DNA from: Flavobacterium sp. YJ01
Lineage (GTDB): Bacteria; Bacteroidota; Bacteroidia; Flavobacteriales; Flavobacteriaceae
Assembly (NCBI RefSeq): GCF_029320955.1
Contig: NZ_CP119757.1
Span: 4,278,001-4,342,000 of the forward strand
Length of the DNA: 64,000 nucleotides
Reading direction: 5' to 3'
The position numbers and the translations under genes were made by a program. Positions 20,882-27,187 of this stretch are shown here, one piece after another; within the stretch, counting starts at the first letter, position 1; the number at the start of each line of letters is the position of its first letter. Under the pieces are notes generated by a model. The model was not told where the DNA came from. It did not search any database and saw only the letters and a list, made by a program, of their open reading frames with translations.

Positions 20882-21028
20882 TTACGCAAAGGACGCTAAG
20901 ATTTTTTTTTTTGAGTAATGTTTATAAGCATTAAGTTCGCAAAGCTATGTCTATACAAAGCTTTGCGAACTTAAATATTCTCAATTTAGAACACTCTACA
21001 AAAATAACCTTAGCGTTCTTTGCGTTAA
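20882..21028. repeat. Nested palindromic intergenic element, copy 1
   Basis: Outer arms (ttacgcaaaggacgctaag at 20882-20900 and its near complement at 21009-21028) enclose a second, perfect 14-bp inverted repeat (ttaagttcgcaaag at 20931-20944, ctttgcgaacttaa at 20961-20974). Another copy with the same plan is at 42033-42172. It fills much of the 366-base gap between two minus-strand genes; the rest of that gap holds only a candidate -7 box. Confidence 0.85.
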
Positions 21029-21082
21029 AAAATTAACCGCTCCAACAATAACTTGAAACTTTAAACCTGAAACAAAAAAAAA

Positions 21083-21328
21083 CTACTCCGGCTTATGATT
21101 CGCCTTATCAAAGTTTCTTGATTTTTTAGGGTATTTATCGTAGCTCATGTCGCTTGGGTTTTCAATAACAGACTTTATTGTAATCCAATCGCCGACATTA
21201 AATTTCGTTTGAACCATTTTATAATCTAAAAGATATTCGCCACAGAAATAATTGTTGTTTTCATCTTTTTCTATAATGCCAGTATAAACTCCTTTTTGCG
21301 GCATTTTTTCTTGTGTATCTTTAGACAT
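21083..21328 (-). CDS. Conserved-looking small protein, function unknown
   Basis: 81 residues, no signal peptide, hydrophilic ends and a compact middle (YTGIIEKDENNNYFCGEYLLDYKMVQTKFNVGDWITIKSVIE), which could be a small beta-barrel of the OB type. I do not recognise a family. A TACCTTTG box (21354-21361, minus) stands 26 bases upstream of the ATG, and codon use matches the neighbours, both supporting a real gene. It diverges from the gene at 21415, with which it shares an 86-base spacer. Confidence 0.7.
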   Translation of the reverse strand: MSKDTQEKMPQKGVYTGIIEKDENNNYFCGEYLLDYKMVQTKFNVGDWITIKSVIENPSDMSYDKYPKKSRNFDKANHKPE

Positions 21329-21353
21329 GATTTTATGTTTTTAAATTAAGAAG

Positions 21354-21361
21354 CAAAGGTA
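21354..21361 (-). promoter_or_regulatory. -7 box for the 81-residue gene
   Basis: The minus strand reads TACCTTTG, 26 bases before the ATG. No TTTG at the -33 position. Confidence 0.5.
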
Positions 21362-21402
21362 AGCAATTATGGATTGTTTTATGGAGTTCTCTTCAAACTG
21401 AG

Positions 21403-21410
21403 TATATTTG
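21403..21410 (+). promoter_or_regulatory. -7 box TATATTTG immediately before an ATG
   Basis: An exact TAnnTTTG match that ends 4 bases before the ATG at 21415. The usual spacing from box to transcript start would put the 5' end at or next to the A of the ATG, suggesting a leaderless mRNA. The -33 element is not clear. Confidence 0.5.
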
Positions 21411-21414
21411 CAAA

Positions 21415-21957
21415 ATGCAGAAAAACTTTAAACCACATCCTAATTCTTTTAAAAATACCTTTTGTGCTTTTCATGAAGTACTTCCAGAAGCAATTGTCGG
21501 TTTGAAGAAACAATTTGAAAGCAAAGCAGGAAGTGCCTATTATTATACAGAAGAAGGAATGTATCGTGTTTCTAATCATTGGGGAAGATTGGCAAATAGT
21601 AAATGGCGTTTAATTGCTCTTGATCCAGAAACAGAATTTAAAACGAAAATAGGTTTTGCAAAATGGAGCGAATTTTATCCAGATAATGCCGAAGAAAAAC
21701 TCTATTATATTAAAGCCGATTTCGAGAATAATCTTGCGAATTATGAGCATAAAAATAATCCAGAATATGATAGAAAAGCGGTTTTAAGAACAAGTTTTGA
21801 AACAGCAAAACGTTTAAAACAAATCAGGAATTTTCAACAGCTTACGAATTGGGCAAAACATTTTGATTATGATGATATTGACGATTTGCGAAAACAGATT
21901 ATCAACGAATTGATTTTCACAGAAAAAACATTAGAACAAATTAAAAGAGAAATATAA
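21415..21957 (+). CDS. Conserved hypothetical cytosolic protein
   Basis: 180 residues, no signal or membrane segment. It is rich in aromatic and charged residues (YYYTEEGMYRVSNHWGRLANSKWRL, KWSEFYPDNAEEKLYYIKADFENNLANY), with helices in the C-terminal third. I do not recognise a domain or catalytic motif. The next in-frame Met is residue 49, which would remove the well-ordered N-terminus, so the first ATG is preferred although it lies only 4 bases after a -7 box. The stop overlaps the next start by one base (taATG), so the downstream 48-residue protein is translationally coupled. Confidence 0.8.
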   Translation: MQKNFKPHPNSFKNTFCAFHEVLPEAIVGLKKQFESKAGSAYYYTEEGMYRVSNHWGRLANSKWRLIALDPETEFKTKIGFAKWSEFYPDNAEEKLYYIKADFENNLANYEHKNNPEYDRKAVLRTSFETAKRLKQIRNFQQLTNWAKHFDYDDIDDLRKQIINELIFTEKTLEQIKREI

Positions 21958-22103
21958 TGGGACGCAATAACGAAAGAAATATCAAAAAGCATAATGATAA
22001 ATTGCACAAAGCCCAGGCAAAAGCAAAACAAGCTGAAATTTCCAGAAAAGAAAAATTAAAGGAAATCATAAAGAAATTCAACGAAAGTAAAAACGAAGAA
22101 TAA
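21957..22103 (+). CDS. 48-residue basic, helical mini-protein
   Basis: ATG at 21957 overlaps the upstream stop by one base and runs 48 codons to TAA. The product starts MGRNNERNIKKHNDKLHKAQ and continues with AKAKQAEISRKEKL; it is strongly basic, without hydrophobic core residues, and probably a single long helix that could contact nucleic acid or ribosome. The one-base overlap and host-like codon use support it. No family recognised. Confidence 0.7.
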   Translation: MGRNNERNIKKHNDKLHKAQAKAKQAEISRKEKLKEIIKKFNESKNEE

Positions 22104-22107
22104 ATTA

Positions 22108-22175
22108 TTGTTTCAAGTTTTAGGTTTCACGTTTCAAGTTGAACCTGAAACCTAAAACTTGAAACCTGAAACTAA
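22108..22175. repeat. GTTTCAAGTTT / AAACTTGAAAC hairpin repeat
   Basis: The gap carries gtttcaagttttaggtttc (22111-22129) followed by its approximate inverse gaaacctaaaacttgaaacc (22147-22166), so the transcript can fold into a long hairpin. The same words reappear at about 21048-21072 and 41976-42011. The segment reads into an apparent N-terminal extension of the next gene, which is why the later start is chosen there. Confidence 0.75.
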
Positions 22176-22182
22176 AAAAGAA

Positions 22183-22416
22183 ATGAATAGTAAATTCGAA
22201 ACACTAAAAGCAAGCGTACAAGAAATTATAGATTTAATCGCTGCGAAAAATGACAGAGAAGCCAACAATAAATTATTGGAAGTAAGCGAAACACTTGACG
22301 AAATGATTGATTTTGCTGAAGAAGACGAAGAAGTAAGGGAAATTACTCGTTATCAGGTTTTATTAAATCAGCTTCATGTAAAAATTAATGGAGAAGAACC
22401 AGTCGATGGAGAATAA
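22183..22416 (+). CDS. Small acidic helical protein, function unknown
   Basis: 77 residues from ATG 22183 (MNSKFETLKASVQEIIDLIA...). A longer start at 22159 adds eight codons that lie inside an intergenic repeat and is rejected. The product is acidic (EEDEEVREITRYQ) and almost wholly helical, without known motif. Its end overlaps the start of the YchJ-like gene, so both are in one transcript. Confidence 0.72.
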   Translation: MNSKFETLKASVQEIIDLIAAKNDREANNKLLEVSETLDEMIDFAEEDEEVREITRYQVLLNQLHVKINGEEPVDGE

Positions 22417-22786
22417 AAAATGTTTTTGCGATACTGGATTGTCTTTTGATAATTGCTGCGGATTGTATTTGAATCAAAATCAAAAAGCACCTTCAGCATT
22501 AGCTTTAATGCGTTCGAGATATTCTGCATATGCAACTCATAATGCTGATTATCTTTTAGGAACGACTTATATTTCGGAAAGAAAATATTATTCAAAACCT
22601 GAAATTTTAAAATGGGCAGTTTCTAATAAATGGCACAAATTAGAAATTCTGAGTTTTACTGAAAATACGGTCGAATTCAAAGCTTACTTTTTAGATTCAA
22701 ATAGCAAGCCGCAAATACATTACGAATTTTCAACTTTTAAATTCGAAAATGGAGCTTGGTATTATTTGTATGGAAAGTTTGAATAA
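22406..22786 (+). CDS. YchJ-like SEC-C motif protein
   Basis: 126 residues from ATG 22406. An N-terminal zinc-binding SEC-C-like motif (CFCDTGLSFDNCC) is followed by the conserved UPF0225/YchJ domain (ALALMRSRYSAYATHNADYLLGTTY ... KWHKLEILSF ... YEFSTFKFENGAWYYLYGKF). The fold of the second part is NTF2-like; the role in bacteria is not established. An in-frame ATG at 22388 would add six residues; the later start places the Cys motif as close to the N-terminus as usual. The first 11 bases overlap the preceding gene. Confidence 0.87.
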   Translation: MENKKCFCDTGLSFDNCCGLYLNQNQKAPSALALMRSRYSAYATHNADYLLGTTYISERKYYSKPEILKWAVSNKWHKLEILSFTENTVEFKAYFLDSNSKPQIHYEFSTFKFENGAWYYLYGKFE

Positions 22787-22892
22787 TTAACATATCTAAC
22801 ATTGTTAACTTGGATTTTTAGTTGAATATTTTAACTAAAAATTAATAAAAGATTCGTTTTTCATAATTCTAAAAAGACGTAATTTTAGATTT

Positions 22893-24011
22893 ATGAAAAA
22901 CGAATTTAAAAAAGGCTTTTATTTTAAGACTTACGAAGCTCCTTTTCAGTCTCCGTTTGATAAACTTTTTACGATTTTTAAAGAGTTAATCACCCATACT
23001 TCGGGTGATTTTGATGAAGCTATCAGTTGGCTTCGGGAACTGGATATAGAATATAAACTTACCGACGAGAATTACACTATTGATGACTTTATTGAGGATC
23101 TAAAGAAGAAAGGTTACATCAGAGATGAAGTAAAAGGCGATGGAAGTTCTGGTTTCGGAATTACTGCAAAAACCGAAAGAGCCATCAGACAACAAGCTTT
23201 AGATCAAATTTTTGGAAATCTGAAACGTTCTGGAAATGGAAATCATAAAACAAAATATGCCGGAAATGGTGATGAACATACAGGCGAATTCCGTGAATTT
23301 AATTTTGGAGATAGTTTAGAAAGAATTTCATTAACCGAAAGTCTCCGAAATGCGCAAGTTAATAACGGTGTAGAAAATTTTATGCTCACTGAAAATGATT
23401 TGGTTGTTGAAGATGCTCAGTATAAAGCTCAAATGAGTACAGTTTTGATGATCGACATTAGCCACAGCATGATTTTGTATGGTGAAGATCGAATTACTCC
23501 AGCTAAAAAAGTGGCGATGGCATTGGCAGAATTAATTACGACGAGATATCCAAAAGACACATTAGATATTTTAGTTTTTGGAAATGATGCCTGGACAATT
23601 CCAATTAAAGATTTGCCTTATTTGCAGGTTGGACCTTATCACACTAATACCGTTGCAGGATTGCAATTGGCAATGGATATTCTTCGAAGAAAAAGAAATA
23701 CCAACAAGCAGATTTTTATGATTACCGATGGAAAACCAAGCTGCGTTCGTGAACGTGATGGTTCCTATTATATGAATAGTAACGGTTTGGACGAATACAT
23801 TGTCGATAAATGTTACACGCAAGCGCAACAGGCAAGAAAACTTCATATTCCGATTACCACTTTTATGATTGCCAAAGATCCATATTTACAGCGTTTTGTG
23901 AATCAGTTTACTGAGGCGAATCAAGGAAAAGCATTTTATACCGGAATTAAAGGTTTGGGTGAAATGATTTTTGAAGATTATGAAACGAATAGGAAGAAGG
24001 GAATTAAGTAA
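22893..24011 (+). CDS. VWA domain protein paired with a MoxR-type ATPase
   Basis: 372 residues, cytosolic. The N-terminal 130 residues are charged and helical; residues about 180-360 form a von Willebrand factor A domain with a complete MIDAS start, DISHS at 188-192, plus conserved TDG (IFMITDGKPS). In its layout it resembles ChlD/CoxE-like partners of MoxR or magnesium-chelatase ATPases, which act as metal-dependent adaptors in chaperone or insertase complexes. The AAA+ gene follows 124 bases later, separated by a palindromic repeat. No chlorophyll or cobalamin genes are near, so a chelatase role is not suggested. Confidence 0.88.
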   Translation: MKNEFKKGFYFKTYEAPFQSPFDKLFTIFKELITHTSGDFDEAISWLRELDIEYKLTDENYTIDDFIEDLKKKGYIRDEVKGDGSSGFGITAKTERAIRQQALDQIFGNLKRSGNGNHKTKYAGNGDEHTGEFREFNFGDSLERISLTESLRNAQVNNGVENFMLTENDLVVEDAQYKAQMSTVLMIDISHSMILYGEDRITPAKKVAMALAELITTRYPKDTLDILVFGNDAWTIPIKDLPYLQVGPYHTNTVAGLQLAMDILRRKRNTNKQIFMITDGKPSCVRERDGSYYMNSNGLDEYIVDKCYTQAQQARKLHIPITTFMIAKDPYLQRFVNQFTEANQGKAFYTGIKGLGEMIFEDYETNRKKGIK

Positions 24012-24060
24012 GGTTCTGAGGTGCTAAGGTTCAGAGGAACAAAGGAGCAAAGGTTCAATG
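24012..24060. repeat. AAGGTTC/AAAGG-type intergenic repeat
   Basis: Purine-rich words aaggttc, gaggtgc, aaggttcagaggaacaaagg follow the VWA stop codon directly. The same words occur at 45264-45447, 49033-49075, 49190-49220, 50243-50440 and 60541-60690. Confidence 0.75.
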
Positions 24061-24071
24061 GTTTTCTGTAG

Positions 24072-24091
24072 AGACGCACTGCAGTGCGTCT
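24072..24091. repeat. Perfect 20-bp palindrome agacgcactgcagtgcgtct
   Basis: A perfect self-complementary 20-mer with a PstI-like centre, flanked by gtag and aacgtcc. A related but looped version (agacgca, 6-base loop, tgcgtct) at 45316-45335 ends in a T tract and acts there as a terminator. It is located between the VWA and AAA+ genes. Confidence 0.85.
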
Positions 24092-24135
24092 AACGTCCAC
24101 CAAATCAATTAATAAACAATCTATATTTCAATAAA

Positions 24136-25599
24136 ATGGAAATAAATACTATAAAGACATTAGGTCAATTAAAAGCCACTGGATATAAAAGTACAAGCAT
24201 AAAGGATGAATTGCGAAATAATCTCCGTGAAAAAATAAAATCTGGAAAACCTGTCTTTGAGGGGGTTCATGGTTTTGAAAATACCGTAATTCCAGAATTG
24301 GAAAGAGCTATTTTATCACGTCATAATATCAATCTTTTGGGACTTCGTGGACAGGCGAAAACTCGTTTAGCGCGTAAAATGATCGAATTATTAGACGAAT
24401 ATATTCCATTTGTAGAAGGTTCAGAAATTAATGACGATCCGTTAAATCCAATTTCGCGTTTTGCAAAAGATTTAATTGCAGAAAAAGGAGACGAAACTCC
24501 AATTTCGTGGTTACATAGAAGCGAACGTTTCTTTGAAAAACTGGCAACTCCAGACGTAACCGTTGCCGATTTAATCGGAGATGTTGATCCGATTAAAGCA
24601 GCAAATTTAAAATTGTCATACGCCGATGATCGCGTAATTCATTTCGGAATGATTCCGAGAGCGAATCGCTGTATTTTTGTAATTAACGAATTACCCGATT
24701 TGCAGGCAAGAATTCAAGTAGCTTTGTTTAATATTTTACAAGAAGGTGATATTCAAATTAGAGGTTTCAAGTTGAGAATGCCTTTAGATATGCAATTCGT
24801 TTTTACAGCAAATCCAGAAGATTATACGAATAGAGGAAGTATCGTTACGCCTTTAAAAGATAGAATTGGTTCTCAGATTCTAACGCATTATCCTGAAAGT
24901 ATTGCTATCGCAAGAACTATTACAGAACAAGAATCTAAATTAGATCAAAATCAAACCGATGTTGTTTATGTGCCGAGTTTGGCGAGAGATATTTTAGAAC
25001 AAATTAGTTTCGAAGCCCGCGAAAGTGAATATATCGACAATAAAAGCGGTGTAAGTGCGAGAATGAGTATTACGGCTTTCGAAAATTTAATTAGTACAGC
25101 AGAACGCCGTGCTTTAATTTCTGGTGCTGATAAAACAACTTTGCGTTTATCTGACTTTATCGGAATAATTCCGGCGATTACAGGAAAAGTAGAATTGGTG
25201 TATGAAGGAGAGCAGGAGGGAGCAGATGTTGTGGCAGAAAGTCTCATCGGTTCTGCAATTAGAACTTTGTTTCCAGAATATTTTCCGAAAATTGAAAAAT
25301 TAGAAAAACCAGACGAAAAAACGCCTTATTCTGATGTTGTAGAATGGTTTTTCGCGGAAAGCGGTTTCGAATTATTAGACGACGCTTCAGATAAGGATTA
25401 TAAAAATATTCTAGATGAAGTAACGCCTTTAGATGATTTAATAAAAAAATACCAGCCACAAACGGCAAAAGAAGACCTTTACTTTTTGAAAGAATTTGTT
25501 TTATGGGGATTGGTAGAATACAGAAAATTAAGCAAAGACCGATTTGCAAAAGGAAATCAGTTTAGAGATATTTATGGAAGTTACATCAGTAAATTCTAA
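24136..25599 (+). CDS. MoxR/ChlI-like AAA+ ATPase
   Basis: 487 residues. The AAA+ core has a Walker A GLRGQAKT (69-76), a Walker B-type segment IFVINELPD where Asn takes the place of the usual Asp before Glu, a sensor-1 region (MQFVFTANPEDYTNRG) and an Arg-finger candidate in LKDRIGSQI. The C-terminal third is a helical lid. The family resembles the I subunit of magnesium chelatase; together with the VWA protein it probably makes a MoxR-VWA chaperone-like machine acting on unknown cytosolic or envelope proteins. From memory, NELPD occurs in close homologues, so the Asn may be a family trait rather than a defect. Confidence 0.88.
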   Translation: MEINTIKTLGQLKATGYKSTSIKDELRNNLREKIKSGKPVFEGVHGFENTVIPELERAILSRHNINLLGLRGQAKTRLARKMIELLDEYIPFVEGSEINDDPLNPISRFAKDLIAEKGDETPISWLHRSERFFEKLATPDVTVADLIGDVDPIKAANLKLSYADDRVIHFGMIPRANRCIFVINELPDLQARIQVALFNILQEGDIQIRGFKLRMPLDMQFVFTANPEDYTNRGSIVTPLKDRIGSQILTHYPESIAIARTITEQESKLDQNQTDVVYVPSLARDILEQISFEARESEYIDNKSGVSARMSITAFENLISTAERRALISGADKTTLRLSDFIGIIPAITGKVELVYEGEQEGADVVAESLIGSAIRTLFPEYFPKIEKLEKPDEKTPYSDVVEWFFAESGFELLDDASDKDYKNILDEVTPLDDLIKKYQPQTAKEDLYFLKEFVLWGLVEYRKLSKDRFAKGNQFRDIYGSYISKF

Positions 25600-25659
25600 G
25601 AAAGGGAATATTTTAATTTAACGTTTAAATTGTTTTTAATCGTTAATCATTTGCTATAA

Positions 25660-25745
25660 TTAATCTGTATAATATCTGCCTTAATCTGTGTAAATCTGCG
25701 CGAAAAATCTATGCGTAAAAATTGTTTCTCGCAGATTTAAAAAAA
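25660..25745. repeat. AATCTG-type intergenic repeat with short inverted arms
   Basis: The words taatctgt, aatctgtg and aaatctgcg recur, and aaatctgcg (25692-25700) is inverted as cgcagattt (25730-25738). This is a further repeat flavour in a 276-base gap after the AAA+ gene. Confidence 0.55.
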
Positions 25746-25799
25746 ATTTAGCAGATCAAATTAGATTTTGTTTAATCCAACAGTTTAAGATTTAATCTG

Positions 25800-25835
25800 G
25801 TCTAGCTGGTTTTTTGAAACCGGCTGGGCTTTTTT
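25800..25835 (+). terminator. Intrinsic terminator upstream of the EamA gene
   Basis: A stem of about 13 pairs with several G-T wobbles (gtctagctggttt with aaaccggctgggc) is followed by TTTTTT. It closes the VWA/AAA+ transcript 200 bases past its last stop. Confidence 0.72.
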
Positions 25836-25875
25836 ATTTGACAAAAGATTACTTTTACAATCCAAAAATAAATCT

Positions 25876-26730
25876 ATGTTATTCCTTATATTAAGTATTC
25901 TTTGCAGTGTTATTGTTGGTGTTATATTTAAAATTTCAAGAAAATATAATGCTAATCCGTCTCAAATTATTTCATTCAATTATATAACTGCAATTGCACT
26001 TTGTTACTTTACTTTTAGTCCAAACCTAAATGCTTTAGATAATAATGCACCTTTAGAAATTTACGCATCGGTCGGAATTTTACTTCCAATCGTATTTTTA
26101 TTTCTGGCACTTTCTATAAAATTTATGGGAATTGCAAAAACAGATGCTGCACAACGATTATCGCTTTTTATTCCGATTTTGGCGGCTTGGTTATTGTTTA
26201 ATGAAGCATTTAATACCTGTAAAGTTATTGGTGTTTTGATTGGTTTTGCAGCACTTTTATTCATACTAAAAAAGCCAACAGACAATACAGAGAATAAATG
26301 GATTTATCCAGCAATGGTTTTATTGGGTTTCGGAATTGTCGATATTCTTTTTAAGAAAATAGCCTTGTACACCGTTGTTCCTTATACAACTTCTTTGTTT
26401 ATAGTTTTTTTAATTTCTTTCGCGGTTTCATTGGTAATCGTGATGTATAAATTATTCATAACAAAAGAAAATTTCGCTTTAAAAAGTATTCCTTTCGGGA
26501 TTTTGGTTGGAATTTTCAATTTCGGAAATATATTATTCTATCTAAAAGCACATAAAGCATTTTCAGAAAATCCATCGACAGTTTTTGCAGGAATGAATAT
26601 GGGTGTAATTATTTTAGGAACCATAATCGGCGCTTTTTTCTTCAAAGAAAAATTATCTAAGATCAATGTTTTGGGACTGCTTTTGGCTTTAATTGCGGTT
26701 GTTTTTATAGTTTTTTCGCAATTACAATAA
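25876..26730 (+). CDS. EamA/DMT superfamily transporter
   Basis: A 284-residue inner-membrane protein with about ten hydrophobic segments in two similar halves. Features of the drug/metabolite transporter superfamily are visible: the end of each half carries a short basic or aromatic motif (FNEAFNTCKVIGVLIGFAALLFIL, and FFKEKLSKINVLGLLLALIAVVFIV). The substrate cannot be predicted; amino acids, nucleosides or drugs are all known for the family. It is alone between a terminator and the dehydrogenase leader region. Confidence 0.85.
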   Translation: MLFLILSILCSVIVGVIFKISRKYNANPSQIISFNYITAIALCYFTFSPNLNALDNNAPLEIYASVGILLPIVFLFLALSIKFMGIAKTDAAQRLSLFIPILAAWLLFNEAFNTCKVIGVLIGFAALLFILKKPTDNTENKWIYPAMVLLGFGIVDILFKKIALYTVVPYTTSLFIVFLISFAVSLVIVMYKLFITKENFALKSIPFGILVGIFNFGNILFYLKAHKAFSENPSTVFAGMNMGVIILGTIIGAFFFKEKLSKINVLGLLLALIAVVFIVFSQLQ

Positions 26731-26837
26731 TTTTTTTTAAGTCGTAATTCTTTAGTTTACAGCTGTTTTAATTGATGGTTTAAAATTTATTAAAAATAAA
26801 CTCGACTAATTCTATAGAATTTATAAATATAATTTTG

Positions 26838-26845
26838 TAGCTTTG
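26838..26845 (+). promoter_or_regulatory. -7 box TAGCTTTG of the leader region
   Basis: An exact TAnnTTTG match. The expected transcript start is around 26850, just before the first mini-ORF (ATG 26854). The -33 element is weak. Confidence 0.6.
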
Positions 26846-26853
26846 CTTCAACA

Positions 26854-26943
26854 ATGAAAAACTATAGCCGAAATATTATGATGTCTTTCAATTGCAGCTT
26901 TGCGATGTGCTGCATGTTGAATCACGTTTTGAAATGGCGTTAA
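26854..26943 (+). CDS. Cys-rich leader mini-ORF 1 (29 codons)
   Basis: ATG 26854 to TAA 26943. The peptide begins MKNYSRNIMMSFN and continues CSFAMCCMLNH before a basic end (VLKWR). Cys codons are at 14, 19 and 20 (26893-26895, 26908-26913). It sits right behind a -7 box and is followed after 33 bases by an intrinsic terminator, the layout of an attenuation leader peptide. The product is probably not functional as a protein; stalling on Cys codons would be the signal. This is inference, but mini-ORF 2 has nearly the same Cys positions. Confidence 0.6.
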   Translation: MKNYSRNIMMSFNCSFAMCCMLNHVLKWR

Positions 26944-26976
26944 TAGAGAAAGTACTTGTTAGTTATTTTTTTTTTT

Positions 26977-27009
26977 AGCCTTTCATTGCACCATGAAAGG
27001 CTTTTTTTT
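26977..27009 (+). terminator. Intrinsic terminator/attenuator between the two mini-ORFs
   Basis: A perfect 10-bp stem AGCCTTTCAT/ATGAAAGGCT (26977-26986, 26993-27002) with a TGCACC loop, followed by a run of T. It lies inside the leader about 180 bases before the dehydrogenase start. Bases 26981-26988 (tttcattg) can alternatively pair with caatgaaa at the start of mini-ORF 1. Confidence 0.88.
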
Positions 27010-27030
27010 GAATCGTTAAAAAATCTAAAT

Positions 27031-27111
27031 ATGAGAACCAATAGAAATATGAAAATTTTGATGCGTCGTTGCTTGATAAAGATTCCGTGTTGTGTCAATT
27101 TTAAGAGATAA
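27031..27111 (+). CDS. Cys-rich leader mini-ORF 2 (26 codons)
   Basis: ATG 27031 to TAA 27111. It starts MRTNRNMKILMRRC and ends LIKIPCCVNFKR; Cys codons are at 14, 20 and 21. It lies after the terminator and 76 bases before the dehydrogenase start, and no second terminator follows. The shared plan with mini-ORF 1 (C14 and a CC pair about five codons on, basic end) is the main reason to list it. Confidence 0.45.
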   Translation: MRTNRNMKILMRRCLIKIPCCVNFKR

Positions 27112-27187
27112 AAGATGTAGAAAATCTTCTTAAGAGAAGAAAATCGATTAACATAAAAAAATAACCCAAACCTAAAAACTATATATT

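Noticed and set aside
22159..22182. Longer start of the acidic 77-residue protein
   Set aside because: The extra codons are part of an intergenic repeat.
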